A DNA stretch of 64,000 bases from Hsuehochloa calcarea (lineage: Eukaryota; Streptophyta; Magnoliopsida; Poales; Poaceae): assembly GCA_036346395.1 (NCBI GenBank), contig CM070604.1, forward strand, positions 39,645,662 through 39,709,661. Reading direction: 5' to 3'. The notes beneath the pieces were generated by a model. The model was not told the DNA's origin. It made no database searches and saw only the letters and a list, made by a program, of their open reading frames with translations. The translations under genes were made by a program, and so were the position numbers. Positions within the stretch are counted from its first letter, which is position 1. Every line of letters starts with the position of its first letter. Of the stretch, positions 21,470-34,081 are shown piece after piece.

Positions 21470-24289
21470 CTAGTGATCTCACTCGAGCCTCCCCAACCAC
21501 CCTTTTCTTCTTATTTGGCTCAAGTCGTCTCCTCCACATTGAAGCGTCGCCGCCGCCTCGGACACTCACCACCTACCCAACTCCGGCTAGCTCATCCTCC
21601 CCACTCCACTCCAGTAGGTTCCCCGAACCTCTCTGGTTCTAGTGTGCTATTTCAACTAAAGAGTCGTCGGGTGGCAAAGTGTCATGTTAGCCGTAGTGCT
21701 CCTCTGCCCCGCTCCATCGCGCCGCCACTCCCATCCACCCCCGGCGGAGCTCCGGCCACCTTCGAGTGCGCAATAGGGTAGGGAGCCCATTTTAGATCTT
21801 TGCTCGCGCCGCCATGGCCTTCCTCACTAGTGACACACCGGCGAAGCCACGACCGAGCGCTCCTCTGCTTTGTCAGATTAGGACCGGTACTATAGCCCGG
21901 GGAATAGGGCAAATCCCTGCCCTTAAGGGCAAATTAATGCTTAGTTTTAATTAATGACCGGTTAGTTTCCTTCTGAGTCTTTGACATGTGGGCCTGAGGC
22001 CATTTAGCACATAGTAAACTGCACCGTGGTGCATAGACCAGTGCACTGTGCTGTGGACTTCGGTCCACGCACTGTTTTCGTAGACCGAGTCATTGACATG
22101 TGACCCCCACATGTTAGTGGCTTTTTCTTTAGGTTTTTATTCGAAAAAGAAAAAGATTTTGTGGGGCCCTCTGTCAGTGTCTATGGCTAGAAAAGCTTCG
22201 ATAGAAAAAGTACTTAATGCATTTATTAATTCCAAAATGTTTTATTTATACACTATAAATTATTCAAATTTCAAAATTGCATAAGTATTTCATTTTAACT
22301 CCAATTTGAGTGAATCAAATTTTATTGGATCACATTTTTAATGTACTATATTTTGGTATAATTTTGAGGCTTGTCACTATCCCAAAAAAATTTGTTAGTA
22401 GAATTAAATTCGGCATGTCATTACTTTTTTGCACTGAAAATTCATTTAACTTCAAAATTACATAAGTAATTCTCTATAATTTTAAATTGAGTGAAATCAG
22501 TTTTGATATTTTACATTTGTAATGCACTTTAATGTGGAATCAGTTTTAAGTATGTCACTGTCACAAACAATCTTGTTATTCAAATCTTTTGCATTCTAAT
22601 GGCACAACTTTGAAAATGCATAGAAAATTCATCTTAACTCCAAATGAAGTGAATCATTTTTTTATGTTTAAAATGTCATTATCTATCTACCATAAAAATT
22701 TCATGTCCCCCACCTCTTTGGAAATTTTCATATGAACAGTAGCTGAGAGTGATTTTCTAGTATTTTCTTCCTTGCTGTTTTCAAAAGGTTATAACTTTTG
22801 CGTGCCAAATCCAAATAAAGTGTTTTTTGTTTGTAAATTCATAGAAATCATGCTATACCTTCTGTGTAAATTTCATTATTTTTGGATGATTATGAATTTT
22901 TGAGTTTATTCTGCGTTATACATTCTTATTATTTCTTCTCGATTCTTTTGATAGGTTTCGACGATTCTAATATATACAAGAGTGGTCCTCTGCAACAAGT
23001 TCAATATCTTCCGCAAGGTAAGCAGCCCCCCTTTGATCATATTGCTCCCATTATGTTTGATTACAATTATCTTATTTGTAAATGTATGTATGCATACTAT
23101 GTGAATGTTCAATTTCTCGTTGGGAGTAGTCAATCCGAATAAATGCATGAGCTGTAGGTAAATGTTTCTCATTGATACTAAGCCTAAGTTAATTTATTGC
23201 TAATGATTTAGGGCATGATGGATGGACTCTGGTCATGTATATGTATAGTATGCGAGTCGGTTTGCTTAATAATGCTTAGAACGGTAGCCTGGGGATCATC
23301 GCTTCAGCGATGGTCATTATATCAACACTTAAAATACTTGGGTCGGGATACTCATGAATGTATTGTATTTGGAAAACTAAAACTAAAAATAAAACGATTT
23401 GGACTCGGGCAAATGGTTGTTGATGTGGTTATTGGGTGTGCGGCTCGTGCCCAAGTCAACAAGGACCGAATTACTTGTGTCACTGATCCAAGCACTATCG
23501 CATGCATCCACATGAGGGCATATGGGAACCCTCTTGACTCATTACTTTGGGAGGTGTTAGCTCGGAGTCGCAGGTGGTAGTATTAGGATGTGCGGGGTGG
23601 GGTGGGTTTCGGATATAGGTTCCCTCGCCTGAGGGGCATCGACAGTTACTGAGGCTGGGCCGATGTCTCTGACACAACATATGGGTCCTCCGTGGGAGCC
23701 CCGTCTGCACATACAAGGGTGGTTCACAGAGGGTTTCACCCATGCGGGAGGCTCTTAGCTTATACATATCATTGGAAAATATCTCATAGGACTTAGCTCT
23801 GCCGGCATACCTAAGAAAGTGTACTAAATAGCTTGGCAAAAGGGTGGTCTAACATGTGGGTAAAGATGTACACCCTGCAGGGTTTTAATCCATTCGAATA
23901 ATCTTGTCCTAGGTTGTGGACATGCTTGGTTAAGTCGTGCAAGAATTAGACTATAACATTTTGATAAAACTTAAAATCGGGTGGTACAAATGGGTAATTC
24001 GTGCTATGTTGTGATGGTTGTTGGGAAGTCACATCTAGGATATTAATTATGTTTATAAATGTTGTCTCGCTATTATTTAAACAAATAAAAACAGATTTGA
24101 CAAATTGCTTTACAATCTATTACTCTATTTCAAAAAAAAATATTTTATGCTGAAAATTGTTTAGTGTAGTAGCATTTCCTTTGATACATGAATGTATCTA
24201 AATATTCTTTTTGCTTGTAAGACTTGCAAGTACAACTTTGTACTCAACCCAGTTGCTGCAATTTCAATGGAGGTTGATCCCTAAGGGAT
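21470..24289 (+). mobile_element. Right part of the older gypsy-type LTR
   Basis: This continues the LTR begun at 10516 after the CTAGT duplication. It holds a CT-rich leader (21480-21780) and AT-rich sequence. Near 22965-23020 the segment ...CAATATCTTCCGCAAGGTAAG followed by CTTTGATCATATTG matches a module of the LTRs at 52203-52290 and, inverted, 58215-58310. The right end is not clear; the following MITE and minus-strand copia LTR begin at about 24290. The small ORFs inside have no recognisable domains. Confidence 0.5.
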
Positions 24290-24298
24290 CAACTATTG

Positions 24299-24443
24299 GG
24301 AAGCAAATTCTCTGGGGGAGGGCCTCACCGTGAGGCCCTCCCCCCCTACCGTCCGATCTTTCCCTACCCTCTTGCACTGTAGCATATCAACGGTAGATGC
24401 AGGGGGCCTTTGCTGAGGCCCTCCCTGCAGAAAATTTATTTTC
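24299..24443. mobile_element. Mutator-like MITE (145 bp) with 9-bp target duplication
   Basis: It is flanked by CAACTATTG on both sides (24290-24298 and 24444-24452), a 9-bp duplication typical of Mutator-like elements. The ends are inverted repeats of about 30 bp, both reading inward to GAGGGCCTCA. It is far too short to encode a transposase. Confidence 0.85.
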
Positions 24444-24452
24444 CAACTATTG

Positions 24453-25517
24453 TGAGACCGACTTAATGCACGACGACTAGCTTGGCGTTTCCGGTCGGTT
24501 ACCTTGTGGCAGCCGATTGGCTTTTCTTTACTGCCATCATACAGTTTGTTATTTCTGCTGTGTTTTGGTATTTTATCATTTTGTTTGGTCGGTCAGCCCT
24601 ATTTGTGTAATATGAACTATGTATGTCTTTTGTGTTACAAATACACCGAGAGCGGGATATTTGATTTGTGATGCTAGGACCAATCGGATGGTTAAATACT
24701 ACCAATTAAATACCCCGAGTTCTCATAATGGCCATGCACTTTCTTTATCCAACTACATCGAGAGGCCTAGAGATATCACTCATGTTATGTTAGGAGGGGC
24801 AAATCCCATATCCGACTAGTCACATGCCTCTGCCTATTTCATGGCATACCCGAAAGCTACCTTTATAACTACCCAGTTACGGAGTTGTGTTTGGCAACCC
24901 CAAAGTGCACTATTACACATATAGGAAACTATGTTGATCTCGGGTCTAAGGATCATATATCATCATTGCTTGAGACCAACTGCTGACACACAAAATCATA
25001 ACAAACTCAATAGTATCTCAATGTGAGTCAATCCAACACCATATTATCTAACATGTGTTCACATTATTGATTCGATATCCATATATCCATGACCTGTGAA
25101 ATATGGTCATCAATCAATACATGTGCTAGTCGATAAGTCACTAGTGTTTCGACTAGTGATATCCGACTAAGGATGCTTTTAAAATGACATCATATAAGTT
25201 AAAGAGCTTCACGAACAAGTCACATACTTGTTAATCTTTACAACTGATGATTCATTCAAGGAATATAATGATATTTATTCAATAACTCATAAACATAGAC
25301 GTGATATAATCATCTCTATAATTACTCCTAAGGCATATCACCAACAATCTCTCACTTTCATTATAGTCAATCATACAGGTATCTAATACCCATAGTTCTT
25401 GTGTGCGCCTCATGCTTAGGTTGCGGGAGAGGTTTTGTCAACGGATCAGTAATATTTAAATCCGTGTGCACTTTGCATAATCATCTCTATAATTACTCCT
25501 AGGGCATATCACCAACA
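24453..25517 (-). repeat. LTR of a minus-strand copia element
   Basis: On the minus strand the LTR starts TGTTGGTGATATG at 25517 (and again at 25346, see the tandem duplication) directly after the pol stop and a short purine-rich stretch (GTGAGAGA). It runs leftward to the MITE boundary. The TGTTGGTGATATGCC start is typical of a common grass copia LTR type. The outer end is uncertain, probably near 24455-24460 (GGTCTCACA on the minus strand). Confidence 0.65.
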
Positions 25518-25650
25518 GTCTCTCACTTTCATTATAGTCAATCATACAGGTATCTAATACCCATAGCTCTTGTGTGCGCCTCATGCTTAGGTTGCGGGAG
25601 AGGTTTTGTCAACGGATCAGCAATATTTAAATCCGTGTGCACTTTGCATA
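25309..25650. repeat. 171-bp tandem duplication across the copia pol/LTR junction
   Basis: 25309-25479 and 25480-25650 are direct copies with about four mismatches. Each unit contains, on the minus strand, the end of pol (KICKVHTDLNIADPLTKP to the stop) plus roughly the first 37 bases of the LTR. Confidence 0.9.
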
Positions 25651-26500
25651 TCTTCACATCACCTCTTTCAACAATCTCATGAATAATGTGATATCGTCGA
25701 AGTATGTGTTTTGACTTTTGATACGATATAGGCTCCTTAGCTTGTACAATAGCTCCACTATTATCACAATAGATATCCATTGAACTGCAAGCACTAGCAA
25801 CCACACACAGTTCATTAATAAACTTTCTAATCCATACGGCTTCTTTTGTAGCTTTAGAAGCCGCAATTTAATCAGCCTCTGTTGTAGAATCAGCAACCGG
25901 TCCATGCTTAGAACTTTTCTAGCTCACTGTTCCTCCATTAAGACAAAACACAAACCCAGATTGCGGTCTGAAATCATCCTTGTCGATTTGGAAGCTAGTA
26001 TCAGTGTAACCATTTACGGGCAACTATTCCTCACCACTATAAACAAGGAATGCATCATTAGTCATTCTTAAGTAATTTAGGATATTCTTGACTGCTATCC
26101 AGTGATCTTTACCTAGATCTAACTGATATCTGATCATAACACTTAGATCATACGACACATCTGGTCGTGCATATGACCTGACATACATGATAGATCCAAT
26201 AGCTGAAGCATATGGAACTCTACTTATTGTGTCTTGCTCATCAGTGGTCGTAGGCCAATGACTCTTGCTAAGATTAATTTCATGTGACATGAGCAAGAAA
26301 TATTTCTTAAAATCTTGTATGTTGACCGTTTTAATACATTGTCAATGTATATATCTTGGCTTAATCCATTTAATCTTTTAGATCCATCTCTATTAATCTT
26401 TATTCCTAAAATACATGTTGTATCTTCTAAATATTTTATCAAAAAATTATTTTTAAATAAAGTTTTAACGTATTCGAGCATAGGAAAGCGAGCAGTGGAG
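25538..26500 (-). pseudogene. Ty1/copia pol remnant (RT C-terminus and RNase H)
   Basis: On the minus strand, reading leftward from about 26490, the frame gives RT C-terminal sequence (TCILGIKINRDGSKRLNGLS, IYIDNVLKRS), then VPYASAIGSIMYVRSYARPDVSY and HWIAVKNILNYLR near 26060-26215. It continues to RNase H (MDIYCDNSGAIVQAKEP, KSKHILRRYHIIHEIVERGD, VHTDLNIADPLTKPLPQPKHEAHTRAMGIRYLYD), with the stop at 25538. Frames change near 26225-26300 and 25800-26020, and several stops occur. The catalytic YVDD and everything upstream are missing, so the copy is 5'-truncated at about 26500. It is a different copia lineage from the elements at the window ends. Confidence 0.9.
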
Positions 26501-28329
26501 TAACTCGATCCTTTGTCAGGTATATGCAGGGCGGCGCCTTGAATTAAAGCTGACTTGTCTTTGAAAAGACGAAAGCGTATTGTCAAATAGTTCATACATG
26601 TGATAAATATACGTATACATACTTGAGATAAACACACCCATATATAGGGGTATGATTCTATATTTATATGAGATGCGTCATACTTTCATTAATTCCCCAA
26701 GAAATTAAGGCATGCCAATTGAAGATCATTTTCATCAGTTGTTTAATTTCCGTCAAGTTACTTTCTGCCTTCCGTAGGCGGATGAAGAGCTTAGACGGTG
26801 ACCGTGACACACAACATTGCACGAGATCGAATCCCTTCCTCGTCACAGAGCAAAATGTATCGTTAGGCGACACGCATCTGTTAGCGCATCACTCTGCCTG
26901 CGGATGCACAAACTCGTCCAATCACATCCACAGCACAGAGCAAAATAGTAGTACTGTATGCTCGTCATGCGGTACTCCCCCGCATATGATACTTGCCGGA
27001 TTCAGATCCCCTGCCATGGCTTAGGCCTCACGAACAGGCCCTGATCAATGTTTTGAATGGTTGCAATAGAGATTGGATATGAGCAAACTCGAAGATCTCG
27101 ATAAAAATTCTCAAGGACCTGTTTGAGATTTGGAAAAATTCAGTTGTTCCAAATAGAGCATAAAGACAGAAGCTACACAACATGGGAACATGACAAAAGT
27201 ATGATAAGCTAAACCCCGCTCAAGCCCCACGTCCAAACAATAACATGACCAAATAAAACTTGACTAAGCGTTGAGTAGTGAATTGAGATTCTCTGTGTTG
27301 AAGTATTCAATCAGAGGATCTATAGTGCTATAGTATTAGGAGTGATCTCACCATTCGATCGAAAATCAAAGACTCAGATCAATTGCTGCAACGTTTTTTC
27401 GTTACAATACATATTTCACTGTCACTACAGTACAATGTAGAGCACCATTCACCTCTTTACAAACTACTGTTCACACTATAAACCTCTGCGGTAATGCAGA
27501 TGATCTAAATCCGTGGAGCGTACCATCGTGTTACTTTTTCGTAGGAAACATCGTGGTTTACTTACACCAAAACATTGAAAGAGTACAATTTATTGAAAAA
27601 AAAAATGTTACTACGATCAATCCCTATGTCTCTCGTTGGATAGTGGCGTGTTTGGATCACCCCAATTATATCTGTTTTCCCTACAATATAAAACTGGTTA
27701 ATTAACGACCGTTGTTTTCGTTTTGATGCAGGATTCAACGAAAGGGAAAGCAACACTGTAGACATCTTATTTACTTAATTGTTATCTTCCTCACGGTTGA
27801 AGTATAAGTGAATTGTTTATTTTTTTTCTTATCAGCTTAATCTTTTGGATGAACTATTGGTGCATGCAACTTAATATGATATGAGAGCCCAGAAATCTTG
27901 AATTCAAAACCCAGCTGACGCAATTAAAAAAATTGCAGCTCACTTCTATTCCTCGTCTTAAACCCGAGGGAGTCTACACATGAGAGGGTGTGTTGAAGTA
28001 TAAGAGAATTGTTCGTCTTTTCTTATCAACTTAAGCTTTTAGGTAAGTGCATGCAACTCAATACTTGTGAATTCAATTTGCTATTGAACAGATTAATTGA
28101 ATAAAGATCCAATTAGACATATATCTTTTATGACTTTTCTAACATTGATTAAAAATGAAAGCCATATTGCTTATATCTTCTTCAACAGTTTGTAAAAAGC
28201 ACGTAGGTTTTCTTAAGCGCTCACAGGTTCTCTGTTTCCTGATATTTTATAGTTTTTAATCGTCTAGTCAAAACTTACGGATGCTGGGGATAGGAATAGA
28301 CGAGGAAAACAATAATGTCTGAACTGTAA
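26501..28329. other. AT-rich intergenic DNA
   Basis: I see no gene, RNA or complete element. Short open frames (for example 26668-27024 and 27562-27765) have no recognisable motifs and unremarkable composition. Confidence 0.4.
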
Positions 28330-28657
28330 GAGTATCTACAATAGTTTGTTTCTTAGCTTGTTATTAAAAGAAGAAAGGGTACTCAATCTAACAAAAAGAA
28401 ATAAGTCTTTCAATGAATTATTTCTTAAGCTTATATCTAATACTTTAATTCTTACTTTAATTGTTATACACAAAACTAGTTTTTTTTTAAGTAACAAGCA
28501 AGTCTCTAATATCTATTTTATTATTTTTTATGTCTTGATATCAACAATTTGCTTATTTCTTTATCTAGAAATGAGCTCACATCCTCTCCTCTATATCGCG
28601 AAAATGCTAATAGTATAACCCATTAGTAACAAATGATATAGACTATTGTAGATGCTC
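28330..28657. mobile_element. Tourist-like MITE (328 bp), TSD TAA
   Basis: The terminal inverted repeats read GAGTATCTACAATAG on the left and GAGCATCTACAATAG on the inverted right end. TAA flanks both sides (28327-28329 and 28658-28660), the 3-bp duplication of PIF/Harbinger-type elements. The interior is AT-rich and non-coding, so the 90-codon ORF within it is not a gene. Confidence 0.8.
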
Positions 28658-29919
28658 TAAGTTGTACTAACTTGAATAGGTAAAAGATCGAAAGAATTAT
28701 TTGACAAGGAAAATATTGGACCAATCTCGACTGTTGCTTTTCCAGTTTTTCATAGCCACAGTACTGTAGCATTTAATACATATGGCCCGCCCAATACAGA
28801 TTTCGTAGCTTTTGAGCATTTTGGAAGCCACTTAGCTGCAAAAGTTTAATATAGGCATGCACTGGTTGTACATCTGTTGTGCGCTTTCGTACATGTCACT
28901 GCACATTGGTCCCAATAGCCGTCTAATGCCAACATATGGTTCAAATTTATAACTACGGAAATTCAATGGTGTCTTGAGTTGATCTGAATTTCAAGAGGCT
29001 TATATCTTATGCATGTACACTCCTTATAATAAGCATTTATCTTGGTAGGAGTAGCATTCCAGTTTATTTTTTATTTTATTTTCTGACATTTTGAACCGAT
29101 TGCAGTATGGTAGAAAAAAAAAATATTAAATACAATGTGAAATTTGATATGCATAAATACATAACATGCAAAACTTCAACTTTCTTCCCGTCACTGAAGA
29201 ATGACTTTTTGGGATACATAGATTGAAGCTCTCTGAACTTTTGTCATTTTTTTAGTATTTATACTGAATATATGAAAATGATATGTACAGTTTATTATGA
29301 AAAGTACTTTTCATAATATTACAATTTGAGTAGGTTTTACAAATATATTAAATATAATTTACTAATTAAAGTTGTGTTTTGGGATGTATTAGTACCCAAA
29401 ATAAGTCTTGTGTGAATGGACGGGGTGATTTGCTTTTACTATTTTACTTTCGTCGTTGTAATTCTCTCCTTGAACCTTGATGGTGGAATGGCTCAAAACG
29501 TCAAGTGCCATTCTAAAAAAAAAAACATGAGATCTCACTCAAACGGCACACGTTTCGCTTGCGTAAACCATGACTGTAGAATGGCTCACCAGAAATGCCG
29601 CGTCGAGCACGGAGGCTTCCGGAGAGGCACAGTACATTTAGGTGGATGTCAGTCCATGTCGCTATGTCTCGCTATTTTTTTTTAATTTTTTTTTTTGCGA
29701 GCAACAAAGTAACTTGTGCCAGTGAACTTCACTTTTTACCACACCGGTTGCTGCATATGCCTGGCAAAGTGGCAATGCCGTCTCGAGGGTCCACTGTCCA
29801 AGAGCGACAGGTCATCAGCTCGGAATGGACCAATCATCTCTGAACAAAATCTCCAGGCTACACGTCTCTCTTCCATCTCTCTAATCTGTGCGGTCTTCAT
29901 CCACCAATCACCTTTGTAG

Positions 29920-30590
29920 CCGTCCCGTCTCTGTCTTGGGCCACCTCATCCGAACATTCAACCTAAACACTGTGCTGGGGTGGGGGCGCATCGTATTTGT
30001 GGGTCCATGTTTCAGTGGGAGCGCTAGTAATGTGACCACAGCACGGGAGCAAAAGATGAGTATTCCTGTTGTTTTATTGATTCTTTTTTTAATTATTATT
30101 TGTGCTTTTTTAAGGGTAACCACGTTCACAGCACCTAAGCATGTCTTAAAATTTATTAAAGGTATTGAAGGTTTTGCAAAGCGAATACGTGTTCCCCACT
30201 AAACTAAACGCTCGTGCATATGTAGTTCTAAAATTAATAGATATAGATAACATCGTCGAGCCCTGTTGGCTGTGTCTAGGGCCATCTCATCCGAACATTC
30301 AACCTAAACAATGCTGGGAGCCACGAACTGTGGGTCCATGTTTCAGTGGGAGTGTTAGTAACGTGACCGCAGCACGGAGCTAAAAATCGAGTATTCCTGT
30401 TGTTTTTATTGTTTGTTCTTGTTTTTAAGGGTGTACACGGCGTTCACACCATCCACAAACACAAATGCATACTCGTTTTCTACACATGCTTAAAATTTAT
30501 AAAGGCATTGAAAGTCTCACGGAGCGTTAGCACACACTTTTCTACTAAATACGCATGCATCTCTACTCCTAAAATTGGGGGATAACAACA
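29920..30590. repeat. Imperfect tandem duplication, period about 341 bp
   Basis: CTCATCCGAACATTCAACCT occurs at 29945 and 30286. GTGGGTCCATGTTTCAGTGGGAG, GAGTATTCCTGTTGTTTT and the later CTTAAAATTTAT recur in the same order, with diverged spacers. Two adjacent copies result. Confidence 0.8.
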
Positions 30591-30699
30591 CGGAACTTAA
30601 ACCCTGGTGAGCTGGGTGCACACCAACACATCTAGCATGTAGCCACATGCCATCTTCTATTATTTTTTCTTGTTAATGTTAATGTTACTTTAAAAATAA

Positions 30700-31170
30700 A
30701 CCCGTCCCAACTTATTTTCAATAGTTATTGATTTTCGAAAATAAGTTTAGATTTACTAGTATCATCATTCACAGTGCTGCAGGCAGGGTTTATTCAAAAA
30801 AAGTAAAAAAGAATTAAACAATAAAAAATATGTTTTCTCTCTATGAAAAATATCTCAATCATACTAAAAAGATTTGGAAAAGATCATGCACCATAGGGGT
30901 AAATAAATACTCCCAACTTATTTAAAAGAATGAATTGATTGGTGGTGTCGCAGGTTGAGTTAATTTTTTGAAGTTAGTTTAGGATTACCCGTGATGTTGC
31001 GATGTTCATCCGTTCACAGCGTAGAAGGCAAAATCTATTTGAGGGGCTTACTTTTAAATATAATATATAAAAGATCAAATGACTAAAATATTGTGTTTAT
31101 GTCTGAAAATTACCTTAGTCGTAGTAAAAAGATTAGGGAAAGACCATGTATTGTTGGGGTCAAGAGTTGA
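30700..31170. repeat. Degenerate tandem duplication, period about 260 bp
   Basis: ACTAAAAAGATTTGGAAAAGATCATG near 30863 is echoed by AGTAAAAAGATTAGGGAAAGACCATG near 31123. The preceding stretches (TTCACAGTGCTGCAGGCAGGG and TTCACAGCGTAGAAGGCAAAA) also match in order. It is older than the neighbouring 341-bp duplication. Confidence 0.55.
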
Positions 31171-32029
31171 GATCATTGAGAGCTAGCCTTATCTCTGTTA
31201 GGCAAATAACAAAGGTAATTAAAGAACAAGAGACCTATATTTAACGTGAAAAATCATCGGGAAAAAAAACATAAGGGCAGAAGCAGCGGTGTAAAACTAT
31301 ATAACGAGAGTTACAAGGAGATTTTACAATGAGCGTCCTAACAATTCTGTATATCATTTTACAATGAGAGTTATATATAAGGGAACATAAATGATACAGC
31401 ACAACTCTCAAAGTTGAATACGGGAACATCTCGGAAAAAAGTATCTTAATTAAAAAATTCTTGTAGTTTGCGAGAAACAACGTTGTGTTTCGCTCTTGCA
31501 AGCTCTACGTAGTAGTAGTGTACCGAGCTCTCCTGCATGTTAAACAAGGCCTCAAGAGGTGTACAGCGTCCAATAATATCGGTGCTGCGGTGCTGCGGTT
31601 GCTAATTAATATTTGGTACGAGAGGGCAGCCTTAATTAACCTTAAACATGATCTGACGCCAATCAAACATGTTGCTTTCAGATGAGTATAAATCTCGACC
31701 GTATGTCATGATAGAATTAGGCCAACAAGGGTAAGGACATTTATTCTTGAAATTATAAAGTATATATGGGTTAGTTTCGTATTGTTTAGTCAAGTAGTGG
31801 GAGAGCAATTTATAAGGTAAAATCTTTATCACCTTTTGAAGCATATATCACATGACATAAGGTGATATAAGAAAGACTATAGCTAAAGTTACACGTACAC
31901 ACACGCGTGCGTAGATTCTTGTGGCAATCGTTTGACCTGTGACTTTCGAAGCACGATCGTGAATGTGTCGCGAACCTAGTTCACCCTTTTTTTAACCATG
32001 CATCTCTCTCCCCTTTTAGATGGATCAAA

Positions 32030-32320
32030 CCAATGTAGTTGGAATAAACCGGTCAAAACACTGTAATTGAAATAATGTAGTCAAAACACAATGGTCAAAA
32101 TAATGTAGTCGAAGCCATAGACCAGTGTAGTCGAAACACATTGGTCGAAATAATGTGATCGAAGTCATAAATCAGTGTGGCCAAAACGCTGTGGTCGAAA
32201 TAAAATGGTCGAAACACAATGGTTGAAAAATAGTGGTTAGATCCATAGACTAGTATGGTCGAAATACACTAGTCGAATCTGTAGATCAGTGGCCGAAGTT
32301 GTAGACCAGTGTGTAACCAG
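32030..32320. repeat. Degenerate minisatellite of GGTCGAAA-type units
   Basis: Short units related to TGGTCGAAACACAAT and TAGACCAGTGTAGTCGAA repeat about 15-18 times with variable spacing of about 15-17 bases. No reading frame runs through it. Confidence 0.75.
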
Positions 32321-34081
32321 GATCAATAAACACTACTTAATTGTCATTAATTGGTTTTAAATTAGCAATTACTAGTGTTTAATATGTGCTTTATTATACA
32401 ATAACTAAAGAGTAATTACCTCAACCTTAAAAAGATATGGAGATGTCTGGACCTAATACGATTTGAAATACTTCTATTTTCTTCTTCTTCCTCTCTATTC
32501 TATTGTGCTTGAGAGTTGTTCTATCAATTAAACCAAGCTGTCCCTTCTCCTCGGCTTGCACCGGCAAGGAGGGTGAGCGGTATTTTCGAACCATTGTCGC
32601 AGAGTTCACCTGCACGGGGTGTCGATAAGGTTTCTGGGCAGCGCATCTGCGCGACCGTTCGTTGTGCTATTTCATCTACGTTCTACACTGCTTCGAGTCT
32701 ACGCTACTTCCTGTTCTACATCACGCCCGACTATAAGTTGGTTGTGCGACCAAACAATTCGGAAATAATTCTTTTATTGTGTATGTTTAGAAGTGCAATA
32801 AGTTGCTTGCTGTTAGTATTGCTTTGTGCATTTTTAGTTTTATATGATCATTGTCTCATAATAAAATTTAGAATTAAAATATTGTCCATATTTCTGAATG
32901 TCATCCGGTTAAAAGTGACGTTTATGAGTTTTAAAATTCTTGGTGCCTTTTTGCTGATGTTACTATGTCCAGAAATAGATGAGAAGGAAACATCAAGGCA
33001 TTTATCTTGTGAAGGGAGGATACAAGGCGAAAGATTATTCTTTTTGGCCGAAGTGTTAATACGATTGAATTTTTTTTGACATGGAGTATCTGGGAAATAT
33101 ATAGTTTGAATTTTGAAATTAGAGAATCACTAAAATAATACGTAGTACTTGATTTTCAGGAAGTACTGTGCTGCTAGCTCTTTGAATTCGTTATCCATTT
33201 TTTCGGCTCTTGAACTCTATTCAGAGTCCAATTTTCACTGTAAACTCAAAAATTGGCTGTTTTCACCTCTAGTTTGCAAATCCAGACAAGTAACCTCTGA
33301 CCCAATTCTATCCGATTTTTGTCCACGTTGGCTGCTGAGTCATCCTCTTCAAGAGTTCCTACGCTGCATATTAGCGTGTCCGCAACAAACAAGACGACGC
33401 ATGGAGAACTGAGAGGCGATCGCCCTGACGTATACCATTCGCCGACAACCGTGCTATGAGTAGAGCTCAAGAATTTTGTACTTGAGAGGTACTCTAGAGA
33501 GTGTTTGTCCAGATTTAGAAATTAGGGGTGAAAAACAATCAATTTTTTTAGTACAGAATGAAAAGTAGTTTTTAACTAGTTAGCGTGCAAAATTCACTTC
33601 TAAACAAAGAAAAAAAAACCAGTAGTGTTAAAGCTGATTAGCCTCATATCTCATATATATCAGGTTATAAAATTTACCATCTTCTCGGATCATCGATCAC
33701 AATTGTTCACTCCACAAGAGATAAATATAACAATTTTTTTTTTGTTAAAATTTGAAATGTATCTTCGAAGGAGGCGAGGAGATGTGGGTGTGGGCTCCGT
33801 ATTTTGGAAGGCATTTATTGGGAGGCTTATAGCAGGTAATGAGGGGGTAATTACCATTATTGACGCAATTAAGGAATTAGTAGGACCAACTTGCAATCTG
33901 GGCCGTTGGATGTGGCGAATGTAGGGCCAAGATGGTAGGATCGCAGGACCAACTATGGATATTAGCCGTTAGATTCACATGATCGGACATTCTTGAATTA
34001 TTTGGGATACAAAGTTGGGTGAATTTAGCAAAGAAACCACTCATGCCTTTTATATTAGTATAGATTATGTACTGATTAATA
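32321..34081. other. Intergenic DNA, no gene recognised
   Basis: An open frame at 32516-33079 (187 codons) has a low-complexity, hydrophobic, cysteine-rich translation without a known domain. It follows a CT-rich promoter-like stretch, which could be the leader of a decayed retroelement. I do not call it a gene. The rest is AT-rich. Confidence 0.35.

Larger units (their letters stand above)
28661..32029. other. AT-rich intergenic DNA with two imperfect tandem duplications
   Basis: No gene was recognised. The interval contains the duplications listed separately (period about 341 near 29941, period about 260 near 30861). Around 29200-29400 there is AT-rich sequence resembling the interior of Stowaway-type MITEs, without clear ends. 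Confidence 0.4.

Noticed and set aside
24653..25080. Possible CRISPR-like or regulatory repeats
   Set aside because: No regularly spaced identical repeats; this is the interior of a minus-strand copia LTR in a plant genome.
32516..33079. 187-codon hydrophobic ORF
   Set aside because: The translation is low-complexity without a known domain, and no splice or homolog signal was visible; a decayed retroelement leader is as likely.
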